The translations under genes and the position numbers were made by a program. From the NCBI RefSeq assembly GCF_002797755.1, contig NZ_PGFI01000011.1:992001-1056000 (forward strand): a stretch of 64,000 nt of DNA. Direction: 5' to 3'. A model generated the notes under the pieces. It did no database searches. It worked only from the letters and a program-made list of their open reading frames with translations, and was not told the origin of the DNA. This document shows, piece after piece, positions 54,572 to 64,000 of this stretch. Position 1 is the first letter of the stretch; each line of letters begins with the position of its first letter. The DNA is from Brevirhabdus pacifica. Lineage in GTDB: Bacteria > Pseudomonadota > Alphaproteobacteria > Rhodobacterales > Rhodobacteraceae.

Positions 54572-56660
54572 ACTGCGCGGTCGCTCGCCCGAGGACCTGA
54601 CCTGGAAGACGCTGGAGGGCATCGATGTCGCCCCCGTCTACTTCCCCGAGGATATCGAGGGGCTGGATCACCTGGGCGGGGTCCCGGGTGCCGCCCCCTT
54701 CACCCGTGGCGTGAAGGGCACGATGTACGCGGGCCGGCCCTGGACCATCCGCCAGTATGCCGGCTTCTCGACGGCGGAGGAATCGAACCGCTTCTACCGC
54801 CAGGCCCTCGACGCGGGCCAGCAGGGCGTCTCGGTCGCCTTCGACCTGGCCACCCATCGCGGGTATGACAGTGACCACCCCCGCGTGGTGGGCGATGTGG
54901 GCAAGGCCGGCGTGGCCATCGACTCGGTCGAGGACATGAAGATCCTGTTCGACGGCATCCCGCTGGACAAGGTCTCGGTCTCGATGACGATGAACGGCGC
55001 GGTGATCCCGGTGCTAGCCGCCTTCATCGTCACCGGTGAGGAGCAGGGCGTCGACCGCGCGCAACTGTCGGGCACGATCCAGAACGACATCCTCAAGGAG
55101 TTCATGGTCCGCAACACCTATGTCTACCCGCCCGAACCCTCGATGCGGATCGTTGCCGATATCATCGAGTACACGGCCAACGAGATGCCGCGCTTCAACT
55201 CGATCTCGATCTCGGGCTACCACATGCAGGAGGCCGGCGCGAACCTGGTGCAGGAGCTGGCCTTCACCCTGGCCGACGGGCGCGAATACGTGCGCACCGC
55301 CATCGCACGCGGCATGGATGTGGACCGCTTCGCCGGGCGGCTGTCGTTCTTCTTCGCCATCGGCATGAACTTTTTCATGGAGGCCGCCAAGCTGCGCGCC
55401 GCGCGCCTGCTCTGGCACCGCATCATGGCCGAGTTCGAACCCAAGAACCCCAAATCCTCGATGTTGCGGACCCATTGCCAGACCTCGGGCGTGTCGCTGC
55501 AGGAACAGGATCCCTACAACAACGTCGTGCGCACGGCGTTCGAGGCGATGAGCGCGGTGCTGGGCGGCACCCAGTCGCTGCACACGAACTCTTTCGACGA
55601 AGCCATTGCACTGCCTACGGAATTTTCGTCCCGCATCGCCCGCAACACCCAGCTGATCCTGCAAGAGGAAACGGGTGTGACCAACGTCGTCGACCCGCTT
55701 GCCGGCAGCTACTACGTCGAGAAGCTGACCGCCGACCTGGCCGAGCAGGCCTGGGCCCTGATCGAGGAGGTCGAAGAGCTGGGCGGCATGACCCGCGCCG
55801 TGGAATCGGGCATGCCGAAACTGCGGATCGAGGAGAGCGCCGCACGTCGGCAGGCCGCCATCGACCGGGGCGACGAGGTGATCGTGGGGGTGAACAAGTA
55901 CCGCCGTTCCAAGGAAGACCCGATCGACATCCTCGACATCGACAACGACAAGGTCCGCGAGGCCCAAGTGGCCCGGCTGGAGCGTATCCGCGCCAGCCGC
56001 GACGAGGCCGCCTGCACGGCGGCCCTGGACGAGCTGACCCGCCGCACCTCCGAGGGCGGCAACCTTCTGGAAGCGGCCGTCGAGGCCGCCCGCGCGCGCG
56101 CCACCGTGGGAGAGATCAGCATGGCGATGGAAAAGACATTCGGCCGCCACCGCGCCGAGGTGAAGACTCTGGCCGGGGTCTACGGCGCGGCCTACGAGGG
56201 TGACGAGGGTTTCGCCGCCATCCAGCAAAGCGTCGAGGAGTTTGCCCGCGACGAGGGGCGCCGCCCGCGGATGCTGGTGGTCAAGATGGGGCAGGACGGC
56301 CACGACCGGGGCGCCAAGGTGATCGCCACCGCCTTCGCCGACATCGGCTTCGACGTGGATGTGGGCCCCCTGTTCCAGACCCCGGAAGAGGCCGCGCAGG
56401 ACGCCATCGACAACGATGTCCATGTGATCGGCATCTCGTCCCAGGCGGCGGGTCACAAGACCCTGGCACCCAAGCTGGTGCAGGCCCTGCGCGACCAGGG
56501 CGCGGGGGAAATCCTGGTCATCTGTGGCGGGGTCATCCCCCAGCAGGATTACCAGTATCTTTACGACCACGGGGTGCAGGCCATCTTCGGGCCCGGCACC
56601 AACATCCCCGAGGCGGCCCAAAAGATCCTCAAGCTGGTCCGCGAGGCGCGCGCCGAATAG
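54528..56660 (+). CDS. scpA: Methylmalonyl-CoA mutase (single-chain)
   Basis: A 710-residue adenosylcobalamin enzyme turning (R)-methylmalonyl-CoA into succinyl-CoA. The substrate barrel comes first: [95 protein letters not shown]. The C-terminal B12 domain carries DGHDRGAK with the cobalt-binding His592. Start [10 protein letters not shown] is preceded by ACAGGAGAAC; frames upstream are open only by chance. Neither the epimerase nor the MeaB chaperone gene is in the window. Confidence 0.97.
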   Translation: MTERKKAWRKLAEDELRGRSPEDLTWKTLEGIDVAPVYFPEDIEGLDHLGGVPGAAPFTRGVKGTMYAGRPWTIRQYAGFSTAEESNRFYRQALDAGQQGVSVAFDLATHRGYDSDHPRVVGDVGKAGVAIDSVEDMKILFDGIPLDKVSVSMTMNGAVIPVLAAFIVTGEEQGVDRAQLSGTIQNDILKEFMVRNTYVYPPEPSMRIVADIIEYTANEMPRFNSISISGYHMQEAGANLVQELAFTLADGREYVRTAIARGMDVDRFAGRLSFFFAIGMNFFMEAAKLRAARLLWHRIMAEFEPKNPKSSMLRTHCQTSGVSLQEQDPYNNVVRTAFEAMSAVLGGTQSLHTNSFDEAIALPTEFSSRIARNTQLILQEETGVTNVVDPLAGSYYVEKLTADLAEQAWALIEEVEELGGMTRAVESGMPKLRIEESAARRQAAIDRGDEVIVGVNKYRRSKEDPIDILDIDNDKVREAQVARLERIRASRDEAACTAALDELTRRTSEGGNLLEAAVEAARARATVGEISMAMEKTFGRHRAEVKTLAGVYGAAYEGDEGFAAIQQSVEEFARDEGRRPRMLVVKMGQDGHDRGAKVIATAFADIGFDVDVGPLFQTPEEAAQDAIDNDVHVIGISSQAAGHKTLAPKLVQALRDQGAGEILVICGGVIPQQDYQYLYDHGVQAIFGPGTNIPEAAQKILKLVREARAE

Positions 56661-56764
56661 GGGCGGCCGCCGGCCTGTCCCACCGGGGACGGGCGCGGCC
56701 AGCAGGCGAGAGGGGTGGCGCGCCGGCACTGGCGCGCGCCGTCCCGCCGTGGCAGAACCGCTGC

Positions 56765-57589
56765 ATGAGCCAGGCCATACCGATCCACGTCATCAACCTT
56801 GCCCGCCGTCCCGACCGGATGGAGCGTCTTGCCGCCCACCTGCAAGAGCGCGGCCTTGAATGGCAGCGCCAGGATGCGGTCGACGCGGCCTCGGCCCCGC
56901 CCGAGGCGCTTGATGAAGTGATCGCCGCCAGCGGCCCGCTGGGCGCGCTTGGCAATGGCGACCGGGCGTGCACCGCCTCGCATTTCGCGGCTTGGCAAAG
57001 CTTTCTCGACGGGCCGGCCGGCCACGCGATGTTCATGGAGGATGACGTGTTCCTGGCCGAGGACACCGCCGGGCTTCTGGCCGATACCGGATGGATCCCC
57101 GAGGGGGCGGATGTGATCAAGCTGGAGAAATTCGGCGACGGGTCCTCGCGCCTGCTGCTGGGCGGGCCGGTGGCGGACCTGCCGGGCGGGCGCGCGCTTT
57201 ACCGGCTGATGTCGCGCCATGTCGGCGGCGGGGCCTATATCCTGTCGCGGCGGGGCGCGGAGGCGGCGTTAGGGATGCGCGGCCGGACACGGGTGCCGAT
57301 CGACCACATGCTGTTCAATGCAAACCTGTCGGTCTTTGCCCGGCGCCACGCGGCGTTGCTGGTGGTGCCGGCCATGGCGACACAGCGCAACTGGGCCTAC
57401 AACTCGGACATCGCGGCCCTCGGCAAGGCGGCGCGGCCCAAGGGCTGGGCCCTGCGCTGGCGCAAGCTGCGCCGCGGCTGGTTCGAGGTGAACCGCCTGC
57501 CGCGACAGCTTTACTGGCTGGCGGCGGGGCGGGGGAAACTGGTGGATTACCGTTTCGCCGAAACACCGCCCGAGGGCGGGAAGGGCTAG
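56765..57589 (+). CDS. Glycosyltransferase family 25 protein
   Basis: A 274-residue GT25 (LPS glycosyltransferase) protein. IPIHVINLARRPDRMERLAAHL at the start, CTASHFAAWQSFLDG, the metal-binding FMEDDVFL near 90, and GGGAYILSRRGAEAAL. Such enzymes add galactose or similar sugars to lipo-oligosaccharide. It follows the mutase by 104 bp and with the sulfotransferase-like gene brackets it; a link to surface polysaccharide is inferred. GGCGTGG-type weak upstream signal. Confidence 0.85.
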   Translation: MSQAIPIHVINLARRPDRMERLAAHLQERGLEWQRQDAVDAASAPPEALDEVIAASGPLGALGNGDRACTASHFAAWQSFLDGPAGHAMFMEDDVFLAEDTAGLLADTGWIPEGADVIKLEKFGDGSSRLLLGGPVADLPGGRALYRLMSRHVGGGAYILSRRGAEAALGMRGRTRVPIDHMLFNANLSVFARRHAALLVVPAMATQRNWAYNSDIAALGKAARPKGWALRWRKLRRGWFEVNRLPRQLYWLAAGRGKLVDYRFAETPPEGGKG

Positions 57590-57621
57590 CGCGGCGCGCG
57601 TGCGGCCTGTGTGCAGCGGAA

Positions 57622-57651
57622 GGGGCGGCCCGGCTGTTGCCGCGCCGCCCC
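57622..57651. terminator. Hairpin between GT25 and nhaA (convergent)
   Basis: GGGGCGGC and GCCGCCCC arms. No clear T-run. Shared 3'-end hairpin candidate. Confidence 0.35.
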
Positions 57652-57657
57652 CTGTGC

Positions 57658-58899
57658 TCAGCCGAGGTGGTCGGCCTTGCCTTCCGCAATGTCTTCCAGC
57701 GCGGGCTGTTTTTCCGGGGCGCCGTGTGCCTGGGCCTCGTTCCGGCTGCCGGCCAGCATCAGCACGCCGTAACCCATGACCGCCGAGGCGAGGGAGCCCG
57801 CAAGCACGCCCAGCCGCACGTCATTCATCATCGCGCCGTCGCTGAAGCTGAGCCCGCCGATGAAGAGCGACATGGTAAAGCCGATCCCCGCAAGGCAGGC
57901 GATGCCGTAGATCTGCCACCAGTTGGCGCCATGGGGCAGGCGCCCCTTGCCCATGCGCACAAGCGCCCAGGTGACGCCCATCACACCGATCTGCTTGCCC
58001 ACGAAAAGGCCCGCGGCCACGCCCAGCGGCACCGGCGCTAACAGGTCGGCCAGCGACAGGCCGGTCAGCACCACGCCCGCGTTGGCAAAGGCGAAGAGCG
58101 GGATGATGAGATAGAGCACGTAAGGCGTCAGCCCGTTCTCAAGCGAGTGGAGGGGGGACTTGCCCCAACGGTCCTTGAGCGGCAGACAGAAGGCGGTGAT
58201 CACGCCCGCCAGGGTCGCGTGGACTCCCGACTTCAGGATCAGCACCCAAAGCACCGTGCCCAGGATCAGGGTCGGGGCGATCCGGTGGGCGCCGCGACGG
58301 TTCAAAAGCACCATCAGTCCCAGCGGCACCACGGCCATGATGAGATAGTCGATCTTCATCTCGCTGGTGTAGAAAAGTGCGATGATAAGGATCGCGCCCA
58401 GGTCGTCCAGAATCGCCAGCGTCAGCAGGAAAATCTTTAGCGAGGTGGGGGCGCGGCTGCCGACGAGGGCAAGGATGCCCAGGGCGAAGGCGATGTCGGT
58501 CGCCGCTGGGATGGCCCAGCCGCGGATGGTCTCGGGATTGCCCATGTTGATGCCGGCATAGATCAGCGCGGGCACGATCATGCCGCCCACCGCCGCCGCG
58601 CCGGGCAACAGCACGTCCGAAGGGCGCGAGAGCTTGCCCTCCAGAAGCTCGCGCTTCAGCTCAAGACCCACCAGCAGGAAGAAGACCGCCATCAGGCCGT
58701 CGTTGATCCAGAGGATCAGCGGCTTGGTCAGGCCTTCGTCATTGAGGGTGATGGACAGGTCGGCTTCCAGGAAGTCCTGGTAGAGGGGGGCCAGCGACGA
58801 GTTGGCGATCATCATCGCGAGGGCGGCGGCCAGCATCAGAAAGATGCCGCCAGCCGCGTCGCTGTCGAAGAATTTGTCGATTTTCCGGCGCAAGGACAT
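57658..58899 (-). CDS. nhaA: Na+/H+ antiporter NhaA
   Basis: A 413-residue electrogenic antiporter with about 12 spans. The essential paired aspartates are Asp165-Asp166 in LTLAILDDLGAI; TDIAFALGILALVG with Asp135 supplies the third conserved acid. The VGLELKRELLEGKLS and GGMIVPALIY segments are NhaA hallmarks. The C-terminal 30 residues are a polar tail (EAQAHGAPEKQPALEDIAE). Monocistronic; its upstream spacer contains the small palindrome GTATAC. Confidence 0.96.
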   Translation of the reverse strand: MSLRRKIDKFFDSDAAGGIFLMLAAALAMMIANSSLAPLYQDFLEADLSITLNDEGLTKPLILWINDGLMAVFFLLVGLELKRELLEGKLSRPSDVLLPGAAAVGGMIVPALIYAGINMGNPETIRGWAIPAATDIAFALGILALVGSRAPTSLKIFLLTLAILDDLGAILIIALFYTSEMKIDYLIMAVVPLGLMVLLNRRGAHRIAPTLILGTVLWVLILKSGVHATLAGVITAFCLPLKDRWGKSPLHSLENGLTPYVLYLIIPLFAFANAGVVLTGLSLADLLAPVPLGVAAGLFVGKQIGVMGVTWALVRMGKGRLPHGANWWQIYGIACLAGIGFTMSLFIGGLSFSDGAMMNDVRLGVLAGSLASAVMGYGVLMLAGSRNEAQAHGAPEKQPALEDIAEGKADHLG

Positions 58900-59058
58900 C
58901 GGCGGCGGACTCCTGTTCGCGTATACGTTGTGTTGAAGATGGGTCTCGGGCGCCGGAAGGCAATGCGCAAGCCGGCCGCGCGCCCGATTTGCCGCAGTCA
59001 GCGACCCCGGGGCCGCAGATGCGGTGGCGGGCCCCCGAAGGGGCCGCGCCGGGCGGGG

Positions 59059-60768
59059 TCAGCCCGCCTGATCCATGAAGTTGCGGGTCAGAAACTCGGG
59101 CATGTGATCGCCCATGCCGACAACGCCCTTGCGGTCGCCATTGTCACGTCCCCGATTGCCGTCGCGGTTGCGGACCTGGTTCTGGTCACGCTCGGCGCGC
59201 GGGGCGGAGCGGGCTTCGGAACGCGGCTCGGACCGGGGTGCGCTCCGGCTTTCGGCGCGGGCGTCGGTGGATGCCTCCTCGGCGGCCTTCTCGACCTTCT
59301 CGGCCTTGGGGGCCTCGCTGACCTCGGCGGCGTCGGCCTTCTCGTCGGACTTGGCGGCCTGCACGGCCTCGGCGCCTTCGACGGCGTCCGAACGGCGGCT
59401 GCGGCGGCGGCGCTTGGGCTTCTCGCCGGCGTTGTCCTCGGCCACGGCGACGGGGGCCTCGGCCTCTTCGGAACGGGTCTCGGCCTCGGGCTTGGCGTCG
59501 GGCTTGGCGTCGGCCTTAGTGTCGGACTTGCCCCGGCGACGGCTGCGCTTGCGATCGGTCGTGGGCTTTTCATCACCGCTCTCGGCGGCCGGGCCAGCGT
59601 CGGAGGCGGGGGCGCCACCGCCTAGCGGGCTGTCGAGGCGCGGGATCGTCATCTTCACCAGGCTTTCGACCGCTGCCAGCAGCTTGTCGTCATGGGGCGT
59701 GGCGATGGTGTAGGCCTTGCCCTTGCGCCCGGCGCGGCCGGTGCGGCCGATGCGGTGGACGTAATCCTCGGCATGGCTGGGCACGTCGAAGTTGAAGACA
59801 TGGCTGACCATCGGAATATCGAGGCCGCGCGCGGCCACATCCGAGGCGACGAGAAAGCGGATCTTGCCCTCGCGGAAGCCGGTCAGCGTCCGGGTGCGGT
59901 GCGACTGATCCAGGTCGCCATGAATCGGCTCGGCGTCATAGCCGTGCTTTTTCAGCGACTTGGCGACCACATCCACGTCCGTCTTGCGGTTGCAGAAGAT
60001 GATCGCGTTGCTGCAACCCTCGCCCTCGCTGTCGATGATGGAGCGCAGGATCGCACGCTTGTCCTTGGCGGTCATGTCGCGCCGCTTGGGCGTGTGCATG
60101 ATCAGCGCCTGTTCGATCGTCTCCGAGGTCGTGGCGGCGCGGGCCACCTCGATCTTGGCGGGGTTCGACAGGAAGGTGTTGGTGATCCGCTCGATCTCGG
60201 GCGCCATCGTGGCGCTGAAGAACAGGGTCTGGCGGGTGAAGGGGGTCAGGCCGAAGATGCGTTCGATATCGGGGATGAACCCCATGTCGAGCATCCGGTC
60301 CGCTTCGTCCACCACCATGATCTGCACGCCGGTCAGCAGCAGCTTGCCGCGCTCGAAATGGTCCAGCAGGCGGCCGGGGGTGGCGATCAGAACGTCGACG
60401 CCCTTGTCGATCAGCTGGTCCTGTTCCTTGAACGAGACGCCGCCGATCAGCAGCGCCTTGGTCAGCTTGGTGTTCTTTGCATAAATGTCGAAGTTGGCGG
60501 CGACCTGTGCGGCCAGCTCGCGCGTCGGCGCCAGCACGAGGCTGCGCGGCATCCGGGCACGGGCGCGCCCGCGGCGCAGCATCGAGATCATCGGCAGGGT
60601 GAAGGATGCCGTCTTTCCCGTACCTGTCTGGGCGATGCCCAGCACGTCGCGCCCTTCGAGGGCGGGGGGAATGGCACCAGCCTGGATCGGCGTGGGGGTT
60701 TCATAGCCGGCTTCTTCGACGGCTTTCAGGACCTTGGGGTCCAGCTTCAGATCAGAGAATTTTGTCAT
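59059..60768 (-). CDS. DEAD-box ATP-dependent RNA helicase with long charged tail
   Basis: A 569-residue helicase of the RhlE/CsdA-like class. Motif I AQTGTGKT (46-53), II VVDEADRML, III FFSATM, VI HRIGRTGRAGRKG; the Q-motif FSDLKLDPKVLKAVEEAGYETPTPIQ starts at residue 4. After about residue 380 comes a 190-residue low-complexity tail alternating Arg/Lys-rich (RKRSRRRGKSD, KRRRRSRRSD) and Ala/Glu-rich stretches, ending GMGDHMPEFLTRNF. The tail probably binds RNA or RNase E-type partners. Start MTKFSDL chosen as the Q-motif begins there. Confidence 0.95.
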   Translation of the reverse strand: MTKFSDLKLDPKVLKAVEEAGYETPTPIQAGAIPPALEGRDVLGIAQTGTGKTASFTLPMISMLRRGRARARMPRSLVLAPTRELAAQVAANFDIYAKNTKLTKALLIGGVSFKEQDQLIDKGVDVLIATPGRLLDHFERGKLLLTGVQIMVVDEADRMLDMGFIPDIERIFGLTPFTRQTLFFSATMAPEIERITNTFLSNPAKIEVARAATTSETIEQALIMHTPKRRDMTAKDKRAILRSIIDSEGEGCSNAIIFCNRKTDVDVVAKSLKKHGYDAEPIHGDLDQSHRTRTLTGFREGKIRFLVASDVAARGLDIPMVSHVFNFDVPSHAEDYVHRIGRTGRAGRKGKAYTIATPHDDKLLAAVESLVKMTIPRLDSPLGGGAPASDAGPAAESGDEKPTTDRKRSRRRGKSDTKADAKPDAKPEAETRSEEAEAPVAVAEDNAGEKPKRRRRSRRSDAVEGAEAVQAAKSDEKADAAEVSEAPKAEKVEKAAEEASTDARAESRSAPRSEPRSEARSAPRAERDQNQVRNRDGNRGRDNGDRKGVVGMGDHMPEFLTRNFMDQAG

Positions 60769-61112
60769 TCGCGTCCATATGGGCGGCATCGGGCCGCCGG
60801 GTTATGGGACGCCAAGTTCAACGCGCCCCGCGTCGTCCTGCAAGATGCAGGTCAGGGAGCACCTAGCGCAAATCCCCGCATGGGTCAACGCGACAAGCAC
60901 CTGACGGGGCGACAGGGCCCCTGTGCGGGGCTTTGACGGGCATGTGCGCCCCTTTTCGGCGAGTGCGCGGACCCGCAAGGCACAGGTGCCAGGGCGGCTG
61001 GCCCGGGATTGCCGCCGCGCCGCCGCGCCCTAGCTGGTGCGCAACCGGGGCCAGAAGCCCCGCCGGGCCGCGCGCCGACTGCGCGGCCCAGACCAGACAG
61101 GAGTTCTGTGAC
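60769..61112. other. 344-bp divergent spacer without a gene
   Basis: Lies between the minus-strand helicase and the plus-strand OsmC gene. Frames on both strands show no domain signature or good ribosome-binding site beyond GAGTTCTGTGAC before OsmC. GC-rich throughout; no hairpin, riboswitch or clear promoter was recognised. It must contain both promoters. Confidence 0.6.
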
Positions 61113-61538
61113 ATGAAGAAATACGGATCGGCTAAGTGGAGCGGCGGCCTCAAGGATGGCAAGGGCCAGGTCTCGACCGAAAGCGGTGCGCTGAAGGATC
61201 AGCCCTACGGGTTCAACACCCGGTTCGAGGGCGCGCCCGGCACCAACCCCGAGGAACTGATCGGCGCGGCCCACGCGGGCTGTTTCTCGATGGCGCTGTC
61301 GAACATCCTTGGCGAGGACGGCCTGACCGCCGACGAGATCAGCACCCGCGCCACCGTGACCCTCGAACAGAAGGATGGCGGTTTTGCCATCACCGCGGTG
61401 CACCTCGATCTTGAGGCCAGCATCCCCGGCGCCGACGAGGCCCGGTTCAAGAAGGCGGCCGAGACGGCAAAGGAAAACTGCCCCGTTTCCAAGCTGCTGA
61501 ACGCGCGGATCACGATGGACGCCAAGCTGAAGGGCTGA
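61113..61538 (+). CDS. OsmC-family peroxiredoxin
   Basis: A 141-residue thiol peroxidase of the OsmC/Ohr group. Active-site Cys57 in GAAHAGCFSMALSN and resolving Cys123 in KENCPVSKLLN, with the Arg in FNTRFEG (Arg37). Start MKKYGSAKWSG, preceded by CAGGAG. It matches the OsmC rather than Ohr subtype by the CPVS context. Reduces organic hydroperoxides; used in osmotic or stationary-phase stress. Confidence 0.94.
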   Translation: MKKYGSAKWSGGLKDGKGQVSTESGALKDQPYGFNTRFEGAPGTNPEELIGAAHAGCFSMALSNILGEDGLTADEISTRATVTLEQKDGGFAITAVHLDLEASIPGADEARFKKAAETAKENCPVSKLLNARITMDAKLKG

Positions 61539-61554
61539 TCCATTTGACGACAAC

Positions 61555-61588
61555 GCCCGGCAACTGGCCCCTTGGCCTGTTGCCGGGC
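61555..61588 (+). terminator. Hairpin after the OsmC gene
   Basis: GCCCGGCAAC (61555-61564) and GTTGCCGGGC (61579-61588) form a perfect 10-bp stem without a T-run. Lies between convergent genes. Confidence 0.55.
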
Positions 61589-61603
61589 GCATGCCCCCGG
61601 GGT

Positions 61604-62179
61604 TCAGGATCCGCCCAGGTTCATCACCGCCAGGATCAGGCCGCCGAGGCTGACCAGATAGCCCAGAAGTGCGGCCAGCCCGTCGCGTGCCACCAGCGCC
61701 ATTCCCAGAAGCATCAGGTTGAACCCAAAGACCATCGGCAGCAGCGGCACGAAGCCAAGGGCGATGACGATGGCCGACGACAGCAACGACACCACCGCGA
61801 TGACCTTTTCCTGTGCGAGAAAGCGCATGCGGGGGGACAGGATGCGGCCCAGCCGGCGGCCCCAGGGGCGGGCCGTGCGGCCCGATTTGCGCAGGGTTTC
61901 GGCATCAATCCGGAAATTGGCCAGCCATTTCGGGATCCAGGGGCTGCGCCGGCCCAGGATCAGCTGACCCATCAGCAGCAGCAGCGCCAGCCCGACCACC
62001 GCCGGGATGCCCGGGATGGCGCCCGTCGGCAGCACCAGGAACGCCGAGAGCGCCAGCAGAAGCGGGCCGAAACCCCGCTCTCCAAGGGCTTCGACGATCT
62101 CGCCGAAGCGGACCTTCTCGCCCTCGGCGGCCTCGATCAGTTTTTCGATCACGTCGCTCAGCGCCCCGCCGTCGGACAT
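61604..62179 (-). CDS. ExoD-family membrane protein
   Basis: A 191-residue protein matching the exopolysaccharide-synthesis ExoD family. N-terminal soluble helix pair (VRFGEIVEALGERGFGPLLLALSAF), then LPTGAIPGIPAVVGLALLLLMGQLILGRRSPWIP and two further hydrophobic hairpins near the C-terminus. ExoD was named from a rhizobial mutant defective in exopolysaccharide and alkaline tolerance; the molecular role is not defined. Monocistronic. Confidence 0.9.
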   Translation of the reverse strand: MSDGGALSDVIEKLIEAAEGEKVRFGEIVEALGERGFGPLLLALSAFLVLPTGAIPGIPAVVGLALLLLMGQLILGRRSPWIPKWLANFRIDAETLRKSGRTARPWGRRLGRILSPRMRFLAQEKVIAVVSLLSSAIVIALGFVPLLPMVFGFNLMLLGMALVARDGLAALLGYLVSLGGLILAVMNLGGS

Positions 62180-62271
62180 GGTTCATCTTCCTTGTGTGAA
62201 CACTTGTCCTGCAACGATAGGGCTGCCGGATGCGGCGGCAAGCGCCGCGCATCCGGCTTTTCACAGATGGA

Positions 62272-63879
62272 TCAGACCATCAGTTCCTTGGTGGCCGACA
62301 GCGTCAGCTCGGGGTAGTCGCGCACCACCCGGTCGATGTCCCATTGCAGGCGGGTCAGGAAGACCACCGCGCCATCGTTGTCATGGGCGATATGGCCCTT
62401 GTTGACGTTGATGAAGCGGTCCATTTCCTTGTCCGGCCCCGTGACCCAGCGGGCCGAGGTGAACTGCGACGGCTCGAACCGGACGGGCAGGCCGTATTCC
62501 AGCTCGATCCGGCTGGCCAGAACCTCGAATTGCAACGCACCGACGACGCCGACGATGAAGCCCGAGCCGATGGCCGGCTTGAAGACCTTGGCGGCCCCTT
62601 CCTCGGCGAATTGCATCAGCGCCTTTTCAAGGTGCTTGGCCTTCATCGGATCGCCCGCGCGCACGGTCTGCAAAAGTTCGGGCGCAAAGGACGGGATGCC
62701 GGTGAAGCGCAGGGTCTCGCCCTCGGTCAGCGCGTCGCCGATGCGAAGCTGACCGTGGTTGGGAATGCCGATAATGTCGCCGGCCCAGGCCTCTTCGGCC
62801 AGTTCGCGGTCGGATGCCAGGAACAGCACCGGGTTCGACACCGCCATGGGTTTCTTGGACCGCACATGGGTCAGCTTCATGCCGCGCTTGAAATGGCCCG
62901 AGCACATGCGCACGAAGGCCACCCGGTCGCGGTGCTTGGGGTCCATGTTGGCCTGTACCTTGAAGACAAAGCCCGTGACCTTGGGCTCCTCGGGGGCGAT
63001 CTTGCGCGGCTCGGCGTTCTGGATCTGGGGTTCGGGGCCGAAGCCTGCGATGCCTTCCATCAGCTCCTTGACACCAAAGCTGTTGATGGCCGAGCCGAAC
63101 CAGATCGGGGTCAGCGTGCCGTCTCGCAGGGCCTGCGGGTCCATCGGTGGCAGCAGCTCGCGCGCCATCTCCAGCTCTTCGCGGAACTTCTCCAGCAGGT
63201 TGGCGGGGACGTGCTGTTCCAGCTTGGGATCGTCCAGCCCCGAGATCTCGATCGAGGCCGCGACCTTGTTGCGATCGGCCCGGTCCATCAGTTCCAGCCG
63301 GTCGCGCAGCAGATCATAGCATCCGATGAATTCGCGTCCCATGCCGATGGGCCAAGAGGCGGGGGTGACGTCGATGGCCAGATTTTCCTGAATCTCGTCG
63401 ATGATCTCGAAGACGTCGCGGCTTTCGCGGTCCATCTTGTTGCAGAAGGTCAGGATCGGCAGGTCGCGCAGGCGGCAGACCTCGAACAGTTTCTGGGTCT
63501 GGCTTTCGACGCCCTTGGCGCCGTCGATCACCATCACCGCCGCATCCACCGCCGTAAGGGTGCGATAGGTATCCTCGGAAAAGTCCGAGTGGCCGGGTGT
63601 GTCCACCAGATTGTAGCGGTAGCCCGAATAGTCGAACGACATGGCCGAGGCCGAGACCGAGATGCCCCGGTCCTTTTCCATCTGCATGAAGTCCGAGCGT
63701 GTGCGCCGGGCCTCGCCCTTGGCGCGGACCTGACCGGCCATCTGGATGGCGCCACCATACAGCAGGAATTTTTCGGTCAGCGTCGTCTTGCCCGCATCGG
63801 GATGCGAGATGATCGCGAAGGTGCGGCGGCGCGCAATCTCTTCGGGCAGGTCGGGGCGGTTTGTGGGGCGATCCAGCAT
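62272..63879 (-). CDS. prfC: Peptide chain release factor 3
   Basis: A 535-residue translational GTPase recycling RF1/RF2 after termination. G1 SHPDAGKTTLTEK (25-37), G2 ISVSASAMSFDY, G3 VDTPGHSDFSEDTYRTL and G4 TFCNKMDRE. The C-terminal domains hold VGVVGALQFEVLASRI, diagnostic for RF3. The start MLDRPTNRPDLPEEIARRRTF matches the family. Confidence 0.96.
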   Translation of the reverse strand: MLDRPTNRPDLPEEIARRRTFAIISHPDAGKTTLTEKFLLYGGAIQMAGQVRAKGEARRTRSDFMQMEKDRGISVSASAMSFDYSGYRYNLVDTPGHSDFSEDTYRTLTAVDAAVMVIDGAKGVESQTQKLFEVCRLRDLPILTFCNKMDRESRDVFEIIDEIQENLAIDVTPASWPIGMGREFIGCYDLLRDRLELMDRADRNKVAASIEISGLDDPKLEQHVPANLLEKFREELEMARELLPPMDPQALRDGTLTPIWFGSAINSFGVKELMEGIAGFGPEPQIQNAEPRKIAPEEPKVTGFVFKVQANMDPKHRDRVAFVRMCSGHFKRGMKLTHVRSKKPMAVSNPVLFLASDRELAEEAWAGDIIGIPNHGQLRIGDALTEGETLRFTGIPSFAPELLQTVRAGDPMKAKHLEKALMQFAEEGAAKVFKPAIGSGFIVGVVGALQFEVLASRIELEYGLPVRFEPSQFTSARWVTGPDKEMDRFINVNKGHIAHDNDGAVVFLTRLQWDIDRVVRDYPELTLSATKELMV

Positions 63880-64000
63880 GGGCGCGATATAGCGAGGCGC
63901 CGGGGCAAGGGCAATCTGTCTTGAACGTCTGCGGGCACGGGCCGCGCGGGCGCATTCTCAGATGGAGTGGTGGGAAGGGCGGCCCGCGATGGGCGCCTGT

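Noticed and set aside
63958-64000. Possible C-terminal end of a minus-strand gene (…IAGRPSHHSI-stop)
   Set aside because: Only 13 codons are visible before the window edge; nothing allows a family call.

Overview
The window is a GC-rich alphaproteobacterial chromosome segment. It most likely comes from the Rhodobacterales (Rhodobacter/Roseobacter/Paracoccus group). The pointers are a propionyl-CoA carboxylase locus with an ScfR-type regulator (PccR), a biotin operon carrying BioR-type boxes with a bioR-like gene beside it, a choline-uptake cho operon divergent from betIBA, a CtrA-type box, and a dispersed CCTCCGGCGGGGATATTT repeat at gene ends. I saw no tRNA, insertion sequence, prophage or CRISPR array; the gene content looks core-chromosomal.

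0-5.7 kb (minus strand): a stress/membrane cluster terC - 29-codon membrane ORF - xpaC - telA - DUF2927 lipoprotein - SPFH protein (cut by the window edge), preceded by an RluB-type pseudouridine synthase. 5.8-10.5 kb: tadA, a UPF0173 hydrolase, gatC-gatA, an Excalibur-like lipoprotein and an AmiD-like amidase. 10.5-18.6 kb: the RNase P RNA, a chromate transporter, rpmG, a Bax-inhibitor-1 protein, a DUF1127 protein divergent from a LysR regulator, a quinone oxidoreductase divergent from an XRE regulator across an AT-rich motif-dense spacer, hisN, and a YebC protein.

18.7-29.5 kb: two convergent SLC13/TrkA-C permeases, the second ending a compact operon mgtE - 5-formyl-THF cyclo-ligase - ymdB - DMT - SLC13 - lipoprotein. 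Guanine deaminase and another DMT exporter follow. 29.6-35.7 kb: gap behind a perfect LacI-type palindrome, then bioBFDA with ATGA overlaps and bioR convergent at its end. 35.8-42.9 kb: choXWV (choline import) diverging from betI-betB-betA, which together give choline uptake and oxidation to glycine betaine.

43.0-56.7 kb: a nuclease-family protein behind a CtrA-type box, pccR, an MFS efflux pump, then pccB ... pccA ... methylmalonyl-CoA mutase. These enzymes carry propionyl-CoA to succinyl-CoA; the epimerase that acts between the carboxylase and the mutase is not in the window. pccB and pccA are separated by four small genes and two predicted terminators. 56.7-64 kb: a GT25 glycosyltransferase, nhaA, a DEAD-box helicase, an OsmC protein, an ExoD protein and prfC.

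Starts were chosen from Shine-Dalgarno spacing, overlaps and family N-termini. Many long open frames opposite real genes are GC-driven shadows and were left out.
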